From NCBI RefSeq assembly GCF_000266885.1, contig NC_018020.1:3224001-3288000 (forward strand): DNA of 64,000 bases, written 5' to 3'. The position numbers were made by a program, and so were the translations under genes. The stretch comes from Turneriella parva DSM 21527. GTDB taxonomy: Bacteria; Spirochaetota; Leptospiria; Turneriellales; Turneriellaceae. The notes under the pieces are model-generated. The model did not search any database. It saw only the letters and a program-made list of their open reading frames with translations, and was not told the origin of the DNA. Positions 41,938 through 51,007 of the stretch are shown here, one piece after another. Numbering within the stretch: the first letter of the stretch is position 1; every line of letters starts with the position of its first letter.

Positions 41938-42915
41938 TTACTTGGTCACCATGAGGTCATGCATGCGCACCACACCCACGGGTTTCTTTTGTGCATTCAC
42001 AACGGGCAGAATGTACGTTTTTTTCTCTTGCATCAGCGCAAAAGCCTCGTCGACGAGCGCCGCGTCGCGTACAAAGATCGGGTCTTCGGTCATAATGTCG
42101 CCTGCCGTGGCGTTGAAGAGTTTTGTCGGGCTGGCGGTATAAAATTCGAGCAGCCGCTTGATATCGCCATCGGTGAGAATACCGCGCAGGTGGCCTTTGC
42201 TGCCGGTAATGACCATACAGCCAAGGTTGGCCGCAATCATCTTCGGCAAGAATGTCTTAAACGGCGATGAGCGGGCAATGAGCACACCGTCAATGGGCTG
42301 CATCACGTCTTTGACCCGGGTCAGCAGCTTCTTGCCGAGTGTACCCGACGGATGGTATTTGCCGAAATCTTCACGCCTGAATTTGCGCAGTTTAATAAGC
42401 GCGGTCGCGATCGCGTCGCCTATCACCAGAGACATCGTGGTCGATGCCATGGGGGCAAGTTCGAGGGGGCAACCTTCGCGGGTGATCGAATAGATTATTG
42501 CGGCATCGGCGTCGCGCGCGAGCGTGCTCTCGGCTTTTTGTGTGACAGCGATGAGTTTACCCTGCAGCCGCTTGATGTGCGGCATCAGTTCGACAATCTC
42601 GCGGGTTTCGCCCGAGTTTGAAAAAGCCAGCACAACCTCTTTTGCCTGCAGATTGCCGATGTCTCCGTGCAATGCATCGGCCGGGTGCAAGAATACCGAA
42701 GGTGAGCCAGTCGAGGTGAGAGTCGCGGCGACCTTGCGCGCGATAAGGCCAGACTTACCCATACCGCAGGTGAGAATGCGGCTTTTCGATTCTGCCATCA
42801 CCGCGGCGGCGGAGGCGACCTGCCCGATAAACGTCGGGTTTGAGAGATTCGCGTTCAATGAGGTTTCGGCCGCCTTAAAGGTATCAGCGATGGCTGCTTT
42901 GAGATCGTTTTTCAA
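41938..42915 (-). CDS. kdsD: Arabinose-5-phosphate isomerase (KdsD/KpsF family)
   Basis: 325 residues. The N-terminal SIS domain (ILTCGMGKSGLIARKVAATL, FSNSGETREIVELM) and two C-terminal CBS domains (VKDVMQ..., AGDIMTEDPIFVRD) match KdsD/KpsF/GutQ. It converts ribulose-5-P to arabinose-5-P, the precursor of Kdo for LPS inner core, consistent with an LPS-bearing spirochaete. The start overlaps the xseB stop by four bases. The downstream GHKL-like gene is one base away, so the three are co-translated. Confidence 0.95.
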   Translation of the reverse strand: MKNDLKAAIADTFKAAETSLNANLSNPTFIGQVASAAAVMAESKSRILTCGMGKSGLIARKVAATLTSTGSPSVFLHPADALHGDIGNLQAKEVVLAFSNSGETREIVELMPHIKRLQGKLIAVTQKAESTLARDADAAIIYSITREGCPLELAPMASTTMSLVIGDAIATALIKLRKFRREDFGKYHPSGTLGKKLLTRVKDVMQPIDGVLIARSSPFKTFLPKMIAANLGCMVITGSKGHLRGILTDGDIKRLLEFYTASPTKLFNATAGDIMTEDPIFVRDAALVDEAFALMQEKKTYILPVVNAQKKPVGVVRMHDLMVTK

Positions 42916-43232
42916 AACATTTGCCCCTGTAGTTCATTGGGTTCAGGAATTTTATCGTTGGGTAATTCATGCGCTGTGACGCTGCCGTCTTTAGCCTTTT
43001 TGAGCATCAGCCATTTGCCTTCTGCTTCTTTAAGTTTCACTTCACAGAATTCTTTCAATTGAAGGCCATACTCGTAAAGCCGCATCGACTCTTCGAGCGA
43101 TTCTTTGCCGTCTTCGAGTTTTTCAGTAATTTCTTCGAGATCTGCCAGGGCCTTTTCAAAGGTCATGTCGGCAGGCAGGCTGGTCGCCGAACTTTCAACA
43201 GCAGAGGCGGATGCAGACTTTTTGGCGGCCAT
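42912..43232 (-). CDS. xseB: Exodeoxyribonuclease VII small subunit
   Basis: 106 residues from ATG 43232 (MAAKKSASASAVESS); ATG 43241 adds three residues. The family core MTFEKALADLEEITEKLEDG and SLEESMRLYEYGLQL is clear. An unusual Ala/Ser-rich N-terminal extension of about 20 residues precedes it. XseB binds the large nuclease subunit XseA; xseA is not in the window. It heads the operon with kdsD. Confidence 0.93.
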   Translation of the reverse strand: MAAKKSASASAVESSATSLPADMTFEKALADLEEITEKLEDGKESLEESMRLYEYGLQLKEFCEVKLKEAEGKWLMLKKAKDGSVTAHELPNDKIPEPNELQGQMF

Positions 43233-43287
43233 GGCGAGCATACTTGTTCATAAAAACGCCGCGTCAATCAGCTTGAAGAACGCCCGA

Positions 43288-43884
43288 TTACCGGGCCCTG
43301 TTCTGGTAGCTCGCCACCAGGGATGCAAGTTCAGCAAGACCTGCGTTGACTTTTTGTATGAACGAAACGTTATGCGGCACAAAGACAAAATGCGGATGCC
43401 GGGACCAGAGCGCCCGCAGCCGCCGGTCTAGTGCAAGTGCATCTTTGAGCGATTCTATGCGCGATGGGTTGCCGCCCTCAATCGAGATACCTCCAACGGC
43501 GGCCGTTTCAAAGAAGATTACGGCATCGTATCGGCGTAGCTCCTCGTCGAGCGTCGTGCCCACGTGCTCAAAAAAACCGTCATTTTCATCGGGCCAGTAC
43601 GCGGCGCCATCAACCGTGCCACGGTCGCAGAGCAGAACCCGGCTTTTGTAATGCGCAGCCTGTGCCTCTTCAAGATTCTTCTGTACATGATAGATGGCCC
43701 GCTGCGTCGCCTTGCGCACGCCGCTCTCACCCGTGCGGGGAAACCCGCCGGTGTAGAGCAGGGTCGCCGCTTCGGGAACAATCACAACGCCCTCGCCGAT
43801 TTCCCGGCGGTAGAGGTCGGCCGCAGTCGTCTTGCCGCCGCCAGGGCCACCGGTGAGAACCACACGAAAACTTCTGTCTGCCAT
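43288..43884 (-). CDS. P-loop NTPase (AAA_28, kinase-like)
   Basis: 198 residues from ATG 43884 (MADRSFRVVLTGGPGGGKTT). Walker A is TGGPGGGKTTAAD, a Walker-B-like strand is LLCDRGTVDGAAYW, and an Arg-rich helix RRLRALWSRHPHFVFV follows as in the AAA_28/NadR-C/deoxynucleoside-kinase-like group. Substrate unknown. The upstream in-frame region to 43947 overlaps the divergent glycosyltransferase and is less likely coding. Confidence 0.8.
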   Translation of the reverse strand: MADRSFRVVLTGGPGGGKTTAADLYRREIGEGVVIVPEAATLLYTGGFPRTGESGVRKATQRAIYHVQKNLEEAQAAHYKSRVLLCDRGTVDGAAYWPDENDGFFEHVGTTLDEELRRYDAVIFFETAAVGGISIEGGNPSRIESLKDALALDRRLRALWSRHPHFVFVPHNVSFIQKVNAGLAELASLVASYQNRAR

Positions 43885-43941
43885 GAATACCTGCCGGGTG
43901 ATGAAATGTTTGCGCCACGGGGCGTTTGGCAAACCTGACGC

Positions 43942-44970
43942 GTGCATGCCGATGTAAACAGCGAATCGCCCCGGGTGAGCGTTGTGATGCCGGTTTTTAA
44001 TGCCGCTGAATGGCTGCGTGAAACCTGCTCGGGCATTCTGAGCCAGACAATGGCCGACTTTGAGCTCGTCGCAGTCGATGATGCGAGCAGCGACAAGAGT
44101 TATGAAATTCTTGAATCCGCCGCCAGAGACGATTCACGCATTCGGCTTATGCGCTCCCCGCAAAAGGGCATCGTCGCCGCCTTGAATTACGGCATCGCCG
44201 AGTCGCGCGGTCGCTATGTCGCGCGCATGGACGCCGATGACATCATGCCCACGCGACGGCTCGAGCTGCAGGCAGACTTTCTCGATAGGCATGCGCATAT
44301 AGCTCTCGTCACGGGCAAGATCGTCTACCTGGGCGATGCGGCACTCAATGCGGGTTACGCGCGCTATGTCGACTGGCTGAACACTTTTCAGACAAGCAAC
44401 GATTTTGCAGACCGGCGGTTCATTGAATCTCCTGTGGCGCATCCGTCGGTTATGCTCCGTCGCGAAGTGCTCAGGGCTGACCCTTACCGCCACGGCGATT
44501 TTCCCGAAGACTACGACCTGTGGCTTCGCCTGCTGCAGGCAGGCCTGTCTTTTAGCACGGTTGCAGAGCCGGTGCTCCACTGGCGTGACCACGGCGCGCG
44601 AGCATCACGCACTGATGCGCGCTATGACATTGAGAAATTCTACATACACAAATCAGGTTTTCTCGCCGAGTGGCTTAGGCAGCGGGGGCTAAACAAAGTG
44701 GTTGTCTGGTCGGGGGGCCGCCGCACACGCAGGCGCATCGACGCGTTGAGGGCGCACGCTATCACGATCGACCAGTTCATCGACGTGCATCCGCGTCGGG
44801 TGGGGCAGGTGATACAGGGGGTTCAAGTCGTCTCACCCGAGTCTTTTTTCGCCGGGCCGAAGAAATTTGTTGTCGTCTACGTGTCTTCGCGCGGCGCCCG
44901 CGAAGCCATCGTCACGTCGCTCAATGAAAACGGTTATACCGAAGGTTCAAATTTTATTTGCGCCTCTTGA
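43942..44970 (+). CDS. Family 2 glycosyltransferase
   Basis: 342 residues from GTG 43942. The GT2 N-terminal strand VSVVMPVFNAAEWLRETC and the DDASSDKSYEIL loop bind the nucleotide-sugar; the DxD is in ARMDADDIMPTRRLELQ, and PEDYDLWLRLLQAG is the usual acceptor-side motif (ED). The C-terminal 110 residues after the GT2 core (VVVWSGGRRTRRRIDALRAH) look like a separate small domain. Likely role in surface glycan synthesis; the acceptor is unknown. Its 5' end faces the NTPase gene. Confidence 0.9.
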   Translation: MHADVNSESPRVSVVMPVFNAAEWLRETCSGILSQTMADFELVAVDDASSDKSYEILESAARDDSRIRLMRSPQKGIVAALNYGIAESRGRYVARMDADDIMPTRRLELQADFLDRHAHIALVTGKIVYLGDAALNAGYARYVDWLNTFQTSNDFADRRFIESPVAHPSVMLRREVLRADPYRHGDFPEDYDLWLRLLQAGLSFSTVAEPVLHWRDHGARASRTDARYDIEKFYIHKSGFLAEWLRQRGLNKVVVWSGGRRTRRRIDALRAHAITIDQFIDVHPRRVGQVIQGVQVVSPESFFAGPKKFVVVYVSSRGAREAIVTSLNENGYTEGSNFICAS

Positions 44971-45013
44971 CTAAATCGCATTTACAATCGGTTGGCGCCC
45001 GGGCGAATGCGCT

Positions 45014-45448
45014 ATGCCCACTGAAGTTATTGGTATCGATCACGTTTATTTTTCGGTGCGTTCACTCGAAATTTCAGAAGCGTACTACGACACGGTGCTC
45101 GGCGAGATTCTGGGCTTTCGCAAAAACTCTTTTCACCTCAATAAAAATCCGCATGTGCAATATTTCAACCGCCATTTCGGCTTCGTGATTCGCCAGGCCA
45201 GGGCCGAGGGCGATTTCAACAGCGAAAGCGCAGGGCTGCACCACTTTTGCCTGCGCGTCAATAATGAAGAGGATGTCGACCGGGCAGCGGCGGCGATGCG
45301 CCAGGCGGGCATTACTGTGTCGATACCGGCCTATCACCGTGAGTACGCGCCAGATTACTATGCAATCTTCTTCACCGACCCTGATGGTTTAAGGCTCGAG
45401 ATCACGAACTTCAGGCAAGAGCGGCGCGACCGCATGGATAACTGGTAG
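45014..45448 (+). CDS. VOC-family (glyoxalase/bleomycin-resistance-like) protein
   Basis: 144 residues, a single two-module VOC fold. The metal-ligand pattern is visible: His in VIGIDHVYFSV, His in GLHHFCLRVN and Glu in GLRLEITNFR. The FTDPDGLRLEI ending is classic. Substrate unknown; candidates are small dioxygenase- or glyoxalase-type activities. It stands alone between the glycosyltransferase and tyrS. Confidence 0.88.
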   Translation: MPTEVIGIDHVYFSVRSLEISEAYYDTVLGEILGFRKNSFHLNKNPHVQYFNRHFGFVIRQARAEGDFNSESAGLHHFCLRVNNEEDVDRAAAAMRQAGITVSIPAYHREYAPDYYAIFFTDPDGLRLEITNFRQERRDRMDNW

Positions 45449-45496
45449 ATAGCGTCATTCGTCTTTTCGCCGTGTCGGCAGAGCAGAATATAGCGA

Positions 45497-46747
45497 ATGG
45501 CAGCACCCGCACCCGCACACATTGAATTACCCGCAGAGCTTGAATCGCAGTTTCAAGAGCTGACGCGCGGCATTGAAGAGGTTTTGCCGGTCAATGAGTT
45601 TCGCAAAAAACTGCTCGATAGCTACACCAAAAAGGTGCCACTACGGGTAAAGGCGGGGTTCGACCCCACCGCGCCCGACCTGCACCTCGGCCATGCGGTG
45701 CTGATACAGAAACTGCGCCAGTTTCAGAACTTTGGGCACCACGTTTTATTTCTCATTGGCGATTACACCGCGATGATTGGTGACCCAACGGGCAAATCAG
45801 AGACGCGCAAGGTCTTGAGCCGCGAAGAGGTTGAGAAGAACGCGCTCACCTATAAAGAACAGGTGTTTAAAATTCTCGACCCGCAAAAGACAGAGATTGT
45901 TTTTAATTCTGCCTGGCTGGACACGCTGAAGCTCGAAGACATGCTGCACCTTACCGGCAAATATACCGTTGCGCGTATGCTCGAGCGAGACGACTTCTCG
46001 AAGCGTTACGCTGCCGGCCAGCCGATCTCGCTCGTCGAATTTATGTATCCGCTCATGCAGGGTTACGATTCGGTCGCGCTCAAGAGTGACATCGAACTCG
46101 GCGGCACCGACCAGAAGTTTAACCTGCTCGTCGGCCGCGACCTGCAGGGGCAATACAATCAGGCACAGCAGTGCGTCATGATGACGCCGCTCTTGGTCGG
46201 TCTCGACGGCGTGAAAAAAATGTCGAAGTCGCTCGGCAACTACATTGGCATTCAAGAAGCACCTGCCGATGTCTATGGAAAACTGATGAGTATCAGCGAT
46301 GAGCTGATGCTCAACTATTATACGTTGCTTTCGAACAGGTCAATTGAGGATATCGCACGCATCAAAACCGGCCTCGCCGATGGCAGCCTGCACCCCAAAC
46401 AGGCAAAAGCTGATCTCGCGCGCGAAATCACCGCGCGCTTTACTTCAGACTCAATCGCGGCCGCAACCGCCGATGAATGGAATAAGGTCCATAACCCGAA
46501 AGAACGGGGTGTGCCGCAAGACATGCCTGAATTTCGTTACAGCAAAGGCAGCCAGCTCACTCAGATCATCAAAGATGCAGGCCTTGCTCCCTCAAATTCA
46601 GAAGCGCGGCGCATGGTTGAGCAGAAATCGATCTACCGTGTCGAAGCAGATGGCAGTGAAATGGTGCTGACAGATTTCAAGATGCCGGTTAGCGAAGATT
46701 TTATTTTGCGCGCCGGTAAACGCAAGTTCGTAAAACTTGTTTCATGA
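45497..46747 (+). CDS. tyrS: Tyrosyl-tRNA synthetase
   Basis: 416 residues. The class I HIGH motif is [16 protein letters not shown] is [12 protein letters not shown], and a C-terminal S4-like RNA-binding domain ([20 protein letters not shown]) is present. This is the TyrZ/TyrRS type with a P-D-L-H-L-G-H active site. ATG 45497 lacks a Shine-Dalgarno; a TATA-like sequence lies 2-5 bases upstream. Its stop sits in one arm of a hairpin shared with the convergent MFS gene. Confidence 0.97.
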   Translation: MAAPAPAHIELPAELESQFQELTRGIEEVLPVNEFRKKLLDSYTKKVPLRVKAGFDPTAPDLHLGHAVLIQKLRQFQNFGHHVLFLIGDYTAMIGDPTGKSETRKVLSREEVEKNALTYKEQVFKILDPQKTEIVFNSAWLDTLKLEDMLHLTGKYTVARMLERDDFSKRYAAGQPISLVEFMYPLMQGYDSVALKSDIELGGTDQKFNLLVGRDLQGQYNQAQQCVMMTPLLVGLDGVKKMSKSLGNYIGIQEAPADVYGKLMSISDELMLNYYTLLSNRSIEDIARIKTGLADGSLHPKQAKADLAREITARFTSDSIAAATADEWNKVHNPKERGVPQDMPEFRYSKGSQLTQIIKDAGLAPSNSEARRMVEQKSIYRVEADGSEMVLTDFKMPVSEDFILRAGKRKFVKLVS

Positions 46748-46777
46748 GTAATTTGCGCTACGCGCAGATTACTCATG
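46743..46777. terminator. Bidirectional hairpin containing both tyrS and MFS stop codons
   Basis: The stem catgagtaat...attactcatg has about 15 pairs with one T.G position and a 3-5-base loop. The tyrS TGA (46745-46747) lies in the left arm and the MFS TAA (46769-46771) in the right arm. A compact shared terminator. Confidence 0.65.
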
Positions 46778-48034
46778 ATAATTCAAATCTTTCCCATGCG
46801 TTTCAGGCATCGTGAGAATCGCCCAAACACCCAGCGCCAGCGCAATGCCGCCGACAATAAACGCCGCGGGTACCATGCCCTGCGCGCTGTTCACGGCGCC
46901 GTGAGCGAAAACTTCTTTATCGAGGTATAAAAAAGCAGTGGTTAAAAGCGGCACCGATCCGCGTACAAAGTTGGGTACCGTGGTGGCGACTGTAGCGCGC
47001 AGATTGGTGCCGAACTGTTCGGCGGCGATTGTTACAAAAACTGCCCAGTAGCCGTTCGCGAGGCCGAGCACGACGCAGAGTGTGTAGAAGTAGACCGGGC
47101 CGAAATCGCGTGAGAGCAGATAGACCGTAATGAGCGCGACGTTAATGAGCTGGCAGACAAATACCACCATGCGCCGGCTGCCGAGTCTCTGGCTGAGGTA
47201 ACCTGTGAGAAAGTCGCCCAGCGATAATCCGCCATACATGAAGCCGATGGCATAGCCGGGGTTTACGGTGAAAGTCGCGCCGAGTGCGACGCCGAATTCT
47301 TTGGAGAAGATAATCAGAATGCCGACCGCAAACCAGAGCGGTACGCCGATCAATATTGAGCGCAGGTATTTCATGAACCGTTCACCCGACGTGAACAGAT
47401 ACAAAAAGTCGCCGCGTTTGACATTGGCCTCGGCGGTTTGTTCGTACATGCCCGATTCATAGACGCCGATGCGCATGATGAGCAGCATGAGTCCCATCAC
47501 GCCGCCGATGATGTAGGCCGTCTGCCAGGGAAAAATATCACCGATGAGGGTCGCAGCAACCGCGCCGAGAATTCCGAAACCGGCGACGACCATGGTGCCG
47601 TAACCGCGTTTGTCTGCGGGCATGAGTTCGCTCACAAGCGTGATTCCCGCGCCAAGTTCACCCGCAAGGCCAATGCCGGCAATGAGGCGCAGCCACTGGT
47701 ACGCCAAGAGGCCCGTTTCAACCGAGCCCGTGCGGTCGACGAATGCGTTCGCGAGATTCGCGACCGAATAGAGAAAGATGGATCCGAAGAGTACCGAGAG
47801 CCGGCCCTTTTTGTCGCCGAGCACGCCCCAGAAAATGCCGCCGAGCAGCATGCCGAACATCTGGTAGTTTAACAGGGTAGCTCCGACTTCTTTCATGGCC
47901 GCATCGGGCACGCCGAGGGTTCTGAGCGACGGTACGCGCACGATGCCGAAGAGCAAAAGGTCGTAGATATCGACGAAATAGCCTAGGGCTGAAACGAGAA
48001 TCGCCGCTTTGGCGGCGCGCGAAATACCAGACAT
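46769..48034 (-). CDS. MFS transporter (sugar/aromatic-acid type)
   Basis: 421 residues from ATG 48034 with 12 hydrophobic helices. The N-terminus ALGYFVDIYDLLLFG has the acidic TM1 motif of aromatic acid or proline/betaine MFS members, and motif A is GVLGDKKGRLSVLFG. The substrate is not readable. The upstream in-frame extension to 48166 is not family-like. AGAAAG lies before the ATG. A 201-bp region separates it from the divergent ankyrin gene. Confidence 0.9.
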   Translation of the reverse strand: MSGISRAAKAAILVSALGYFVDIYDLLLFGIVRVPSLRTLGVPDAAMKEVGATLLNYQMFGMLLGGIFWGVLGDKKGRLSVLFGSIFLYSVANLANAFVDRTGSVETGLLAYQWLRLIAGIGLAGELGAGITLVSELMPADKRGYGTMVVAGFGILGAVAATLIGDIFPWQTAYIIGGVMGLMLLIMRIGVYESGMYEQTAEANVKRGDFLYLFTSGERFMKYLRSILIGVPLWFAVGILIIFSKEFGVALGATFTVNPGYAIGFMYGGLSLGDFLTGYLSQRLGSRRMVVFVCQLINVALITVYLLSRDFGPVYFYTLCVVLGLANGYWAVFVTIAAEQFGTNLRATVATTVPNFVRGSVPLLTTAFLYLDKEVFAHGAVNSAQGMVPAAFIVGGIALALGVWAILTMPETHGKDLNYHE

Positions 48035-48235
48035 CTTTCTAGGCCCGCAATTCGGCACTTGGTGAAAAGGATAATTGTATCGCTGCCATAATGAACAGAC
48101 CCTTTTGCGGCGAAAACCCTGACAATCCCGTTGAGCCTTTGGCTGCTGAGGCACAACTAATGACACAGCTGTACAAAAAGCTTGTCGGCTTAAGTTGTCT
48201 GCAATAGGCGAACATCTGTTCAGTATTTAGTCAAC

Positions 48236-50113
48236 ATGCGTATTCTATTGCTGACGATCGCTATTCCCCTGCTCAACCTGGCCGCATTAACGTACAAGAC
48301 GCGTTCGGGCGAGGCCGATCTCGATTTTCAGTTCGATGTGCCCCCGGGGTGGGAGAGTTATACAGGCCTGCGCAAGGCCTCGCGCTATGCGTCGTTTCAT
48401 ACCAGAGATAATGATGGGCATGCATCGATCGAAGTCTATTCATACCGCGCCGATAACGCCAACCTCGACCATCTGTTGTTGCAACAACGTGCACGGCTTT
48501 CCGTTGCATTCGACAAAGTGTATTTGCAGAGCGCATCGCCTGCATTCAGCCGCGAGCAGGTTCGCCGCCAGGTCTGGACTGCGTACCGCGGTAAGACGCA
48601 GTACAAACTGGTGACCTCGTTCATCAAAACAGAAGACCGTGTGCTCAAAATATTCTGTATCGCAACCGCGAAGAGTTACCGGCGATTTGAATCAGCGTTT
48701 GAGAATTCATTACTGTCTTTTGGGTTTGCAGACGGCAAAATAGGTGCGGATGCAGAACGTGCTGAATCCACACGGGCAGAGGCAATATCTGTACCCACAG
48801 CCAAACCGACCCAAAAACCTCAGGTACTGGCAGCCCAGCCTGCCAAAAAATCGCTGCCACCCAACCCGGCTGCGACCAAACACTTGCTGACTGCCGTTAA
48901 GGGCCGCGATCTGCCCGGTGTCAGGCGTGCAGTCGAACAAAAGGCCGACGTGAACATTATCGACGCAGACGGTAATTCGCCGCTAACCTATGCCGTTGAG
49001 CAACACGACGAGCAACTGATACAGTTCTTGCGCGAGCATGGCGCGCTCGATGCTGCGGCAGGCAGGCGCATGCTGATTGCAATCGCGGAGAATAACCAGC
49101 CGCGGTTTTACGGCGCCCTCGACGAAAGCCCGAACCCAAACTTCGCCGATAAGAATGGCAACACACCGCTGATTGTCGCGGCAGCGTATGGCAATGCCGA
49201 GATCACGCAGATTCTGCTCGATATGAAAGTCGACGTCAATGCGGTCGACCGCGACGGCTATTCGGCTCTCTTCTATGCCGTGCAAGAAGGTCATATGCGG
49301 GTGCTCGAAAAGCTTGTGGGTGCTGGCGCCGAAGTTAATCTCAAGAGCCGGTTTGGATTCACGCCCCTCCATGTCGCCGCATTGCGCGGGCAGCAGAAGG
49401 CCGTCGAGCGCCTCATTCGCAGCGGAGCCAATGTGAATGCAATCGCATCGGGCGGCGGCACGGCAGCGTACTGGGCTGCGCTCGGTAAACACGATGAGAT
49501 CGTTGCCTTGCTCACGCGCGCCGGGGCTGCGGACCCCGTATTTAACCGCGAACTTGCCGAAGCCGCGCTCACGAACGATGTTGTGCGAGCCGAAAAAGCC
49601 CTGCGCTCACCAAGCGTGAATATCGATATGGCAGATTTTGAGGGGCATTCGGCGCTCTTTTATGCGCTGAATGCGAACGCGACTGCCGTGGCTAAACTTC
49701 TGATTGAAAGCGGCAGCAGGGCAGACCAGCGTTCACGAGAGGGATACACACCCCTCATGGTCGCGGCTGCGCAGGGCGATGCGGCGCTTGTGCAACTGTT
49801 ACTGAAAGACCGCAAAACGCTCGACGCAAGAGACCGGCTAGGTCGCACCGCGCTGATGCTCGCCGCCTGGAAAGGCCACACTGCGGTCGTCGAGCGGCTG
49901 CTCGCTGCGAAAGCCGATCTGAATGCGCAAGATAAAGACGGCTGGAGCCCGCTGATGTTCGCTGCATTCGCCGGGCAATCAGAGACTGCACGGCTGCTCA
50001 TCAATGCCAGGGCTAAGACCCGCCTCAAGAACAGCAGCATGATGACAGCGGCCGATATCGCCTCGCAGCAGGGGGCCTTGCCAATCGCGCAGGCAATTCA
50101 GGCTGCGCGCTAA
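48236..50113 (+). CDS. Exported ankyrin-repeat protein
   Basis: 625 residues. The N-terminal hydrophobic segment MRILLLTIAIPLLNLAALT is a signal peptide or anchor. About 170 residues of an unassigned mixed alpha/beta domain follow (FDVPPGWESYTGL, DRVLKIFCIATAKSYRRFES; PsbP/DUF1795-like at best), then a Pro/Lys linker. About 10 ankyrin repeats run from about residue 215 to the end; examples are NGNTPLIVAAAYGNAEITQI and GYTPLMVAAAQGDAALVQLL. It likely binds proteins in the periplasm or at the envelope. TATTTA lies 6 bases before the ATG. Confidence 0.85.
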   Translation: MRILLLTIAIPLLNLAALTYKTRSGEADLDFQFDVPPGWESYTGLRKASRYASFHTRDNDGHASIEVYSYRADNANLDHLLLQQRARLSVAFDKVYLQSASPAFSREQVRRQVWTAYRGKTQYKLVTSFIKTEDRVLKIFCIATAKSYRRFESAFENSLLSFGFADGKIGADAERAESTRAEAISVPTAKPTQKPQVLAAQPAKKSLPPNPAATKHLLTAVKGRDLPGVRRAVEQKADVNIIDADGNSPLTYAVEQHDEQLIQFLREHGALDAAAGRRMLIAIAENNQPRFYGALDESPNPNFADKNGNTPLIVAAAYGNAEITQILLDMKVDVNAVDRDGYSALFYAVQEGHMRVLEKLVGAGAEVNLKSRFGFTPLHVAALRGQQKAVERLIRSGANVNAIASGGGTAAYWAALGKHDEIVALLTRAGAADPVFNRELAEAALTNDVVRAEKALRSPSVNIDMADFEGHSALFYALNANATAVAKLLIESGSRADQRSREGYTPLMVAAAQGDAALVQLLLKDRKTLDARDRLGRTALMLAAWKGHTAVVERLLAAKADLNAQDKDGWSPLMFAAFAGQSETARLLINARAKTRLKNSSMMTAADIASQQGALPIAQAIQAAR

Positions 50114-50161
50114 ACTGAACGCGTGACAGCGTGAGTCGGGCCCGCAGATTCAGCCTCTGTT

Positions 50162-51007
50162 ATGGCGAAGTTACCCGAACTACCCACATTCAACAATGAA
50201 TTCATCGCAAACGCGCTCGCTGAAATCGTGCGCTCTGAGGTCAAAAAAACGGGCCTGAGCGAGGCCGTGCTCGGGGTTTCGGGCGGCATCGATTCGGCCC
50301 TGTCGCTCGCGATTGCGATTCGCGCCCTAGGCAAAGAGAACGTGACAGCGGTCATGATGCCCTATAAGAGCAGTAACCCTGATTCTCTGGGTGATGCAGA
50401 GAAACTCTGCGCAAAGTTTGGCGTGAAGGCCGAAAGGGTAGAAATTACGCCGATGGCCGACGCGTATTTTGCACGCGAAGGTGAGATGTCGGGTACGCGC
50501 AAGGGCAACGTGATGGCGCGGCTTCGCATGATAGTGCTCTATGACCTTTCGGCGCGCGACGCCTCGCTCGTGATCGGCACCAGCAACAAGACAGAAATAT
50601 TGCTCGGCTATTCAACGCTGTGGGGCGACATGGCGTCGGCGGTGAACCCTTTGGGTGACCTGTACAAATACCAGGTGTTCGCGCTTTCGCGCCATCTCGG
50701 CGTTATCGATGAAATCTTAAAGAAAGCCCCGAGCGCTGACCTTTGGTCGGGTCAAACCGATGAGGGCGAGATGGGTTTTAGTTATGCGCTCGCTGACACG
50801 ATTCTCTATTACTGGCTCGAGCGCAGTTATAGCGTCGCCGCGCTCAAAGAACTGGTGCAGGCAGCGGGCGCTGACGTGGCTGTGGTCGAGCAGGTACTGC
50901 GGCGCGTCGAGCGCAATGCCTACAAGCGGCAGATGCCCCTCATCGCGAAAATTTCTTCTGTTACGATTGGCCGTGAATTTCGCACACCCCGCGACTGGGG
51001 TATGTGA
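50162..51007 (+). CDS. nadE: NH3-dependent NAD+ synthetase
   Basis: 281 residues. The PP-loop ATP pyrophosphatase motif is LGVSGGIDSALSLAIA, and GTSNKTEILLGYST and SADLWSGQTDEGEMG are the family's NaAD/ammonia-site motifs. It lacks an amidase domain, so it uses free ammonia. It amidates deamido-NAD to NAD. The TGA overlaps the next gene's ATG by one base, indicating an operon. Confidence 0.97.
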   Translation: MAKLPELPTFNNEFIANALAEIVRSEVKKTGLSEAVLGVSGGIDSALSLAIAIRALGKENVTAVMMPYKSSNPDSLGDAEKLCAKFGVKAERVEITPMADAYFAREGEMSGTRKGNVMARLRMIVLYDLSARDASLVIGTSNKTEILLGYSTLWGDMASAVNPLGDLYKYQVFALSRHLGVIDEILKKAPSADLWSGQTDEGEMGFSYALADTILYYWLERSYSVAALKELVQAAGADVAVVEQVLRRVERNAYKRQMPLIAKISSVTIGREFRTPRDWGM

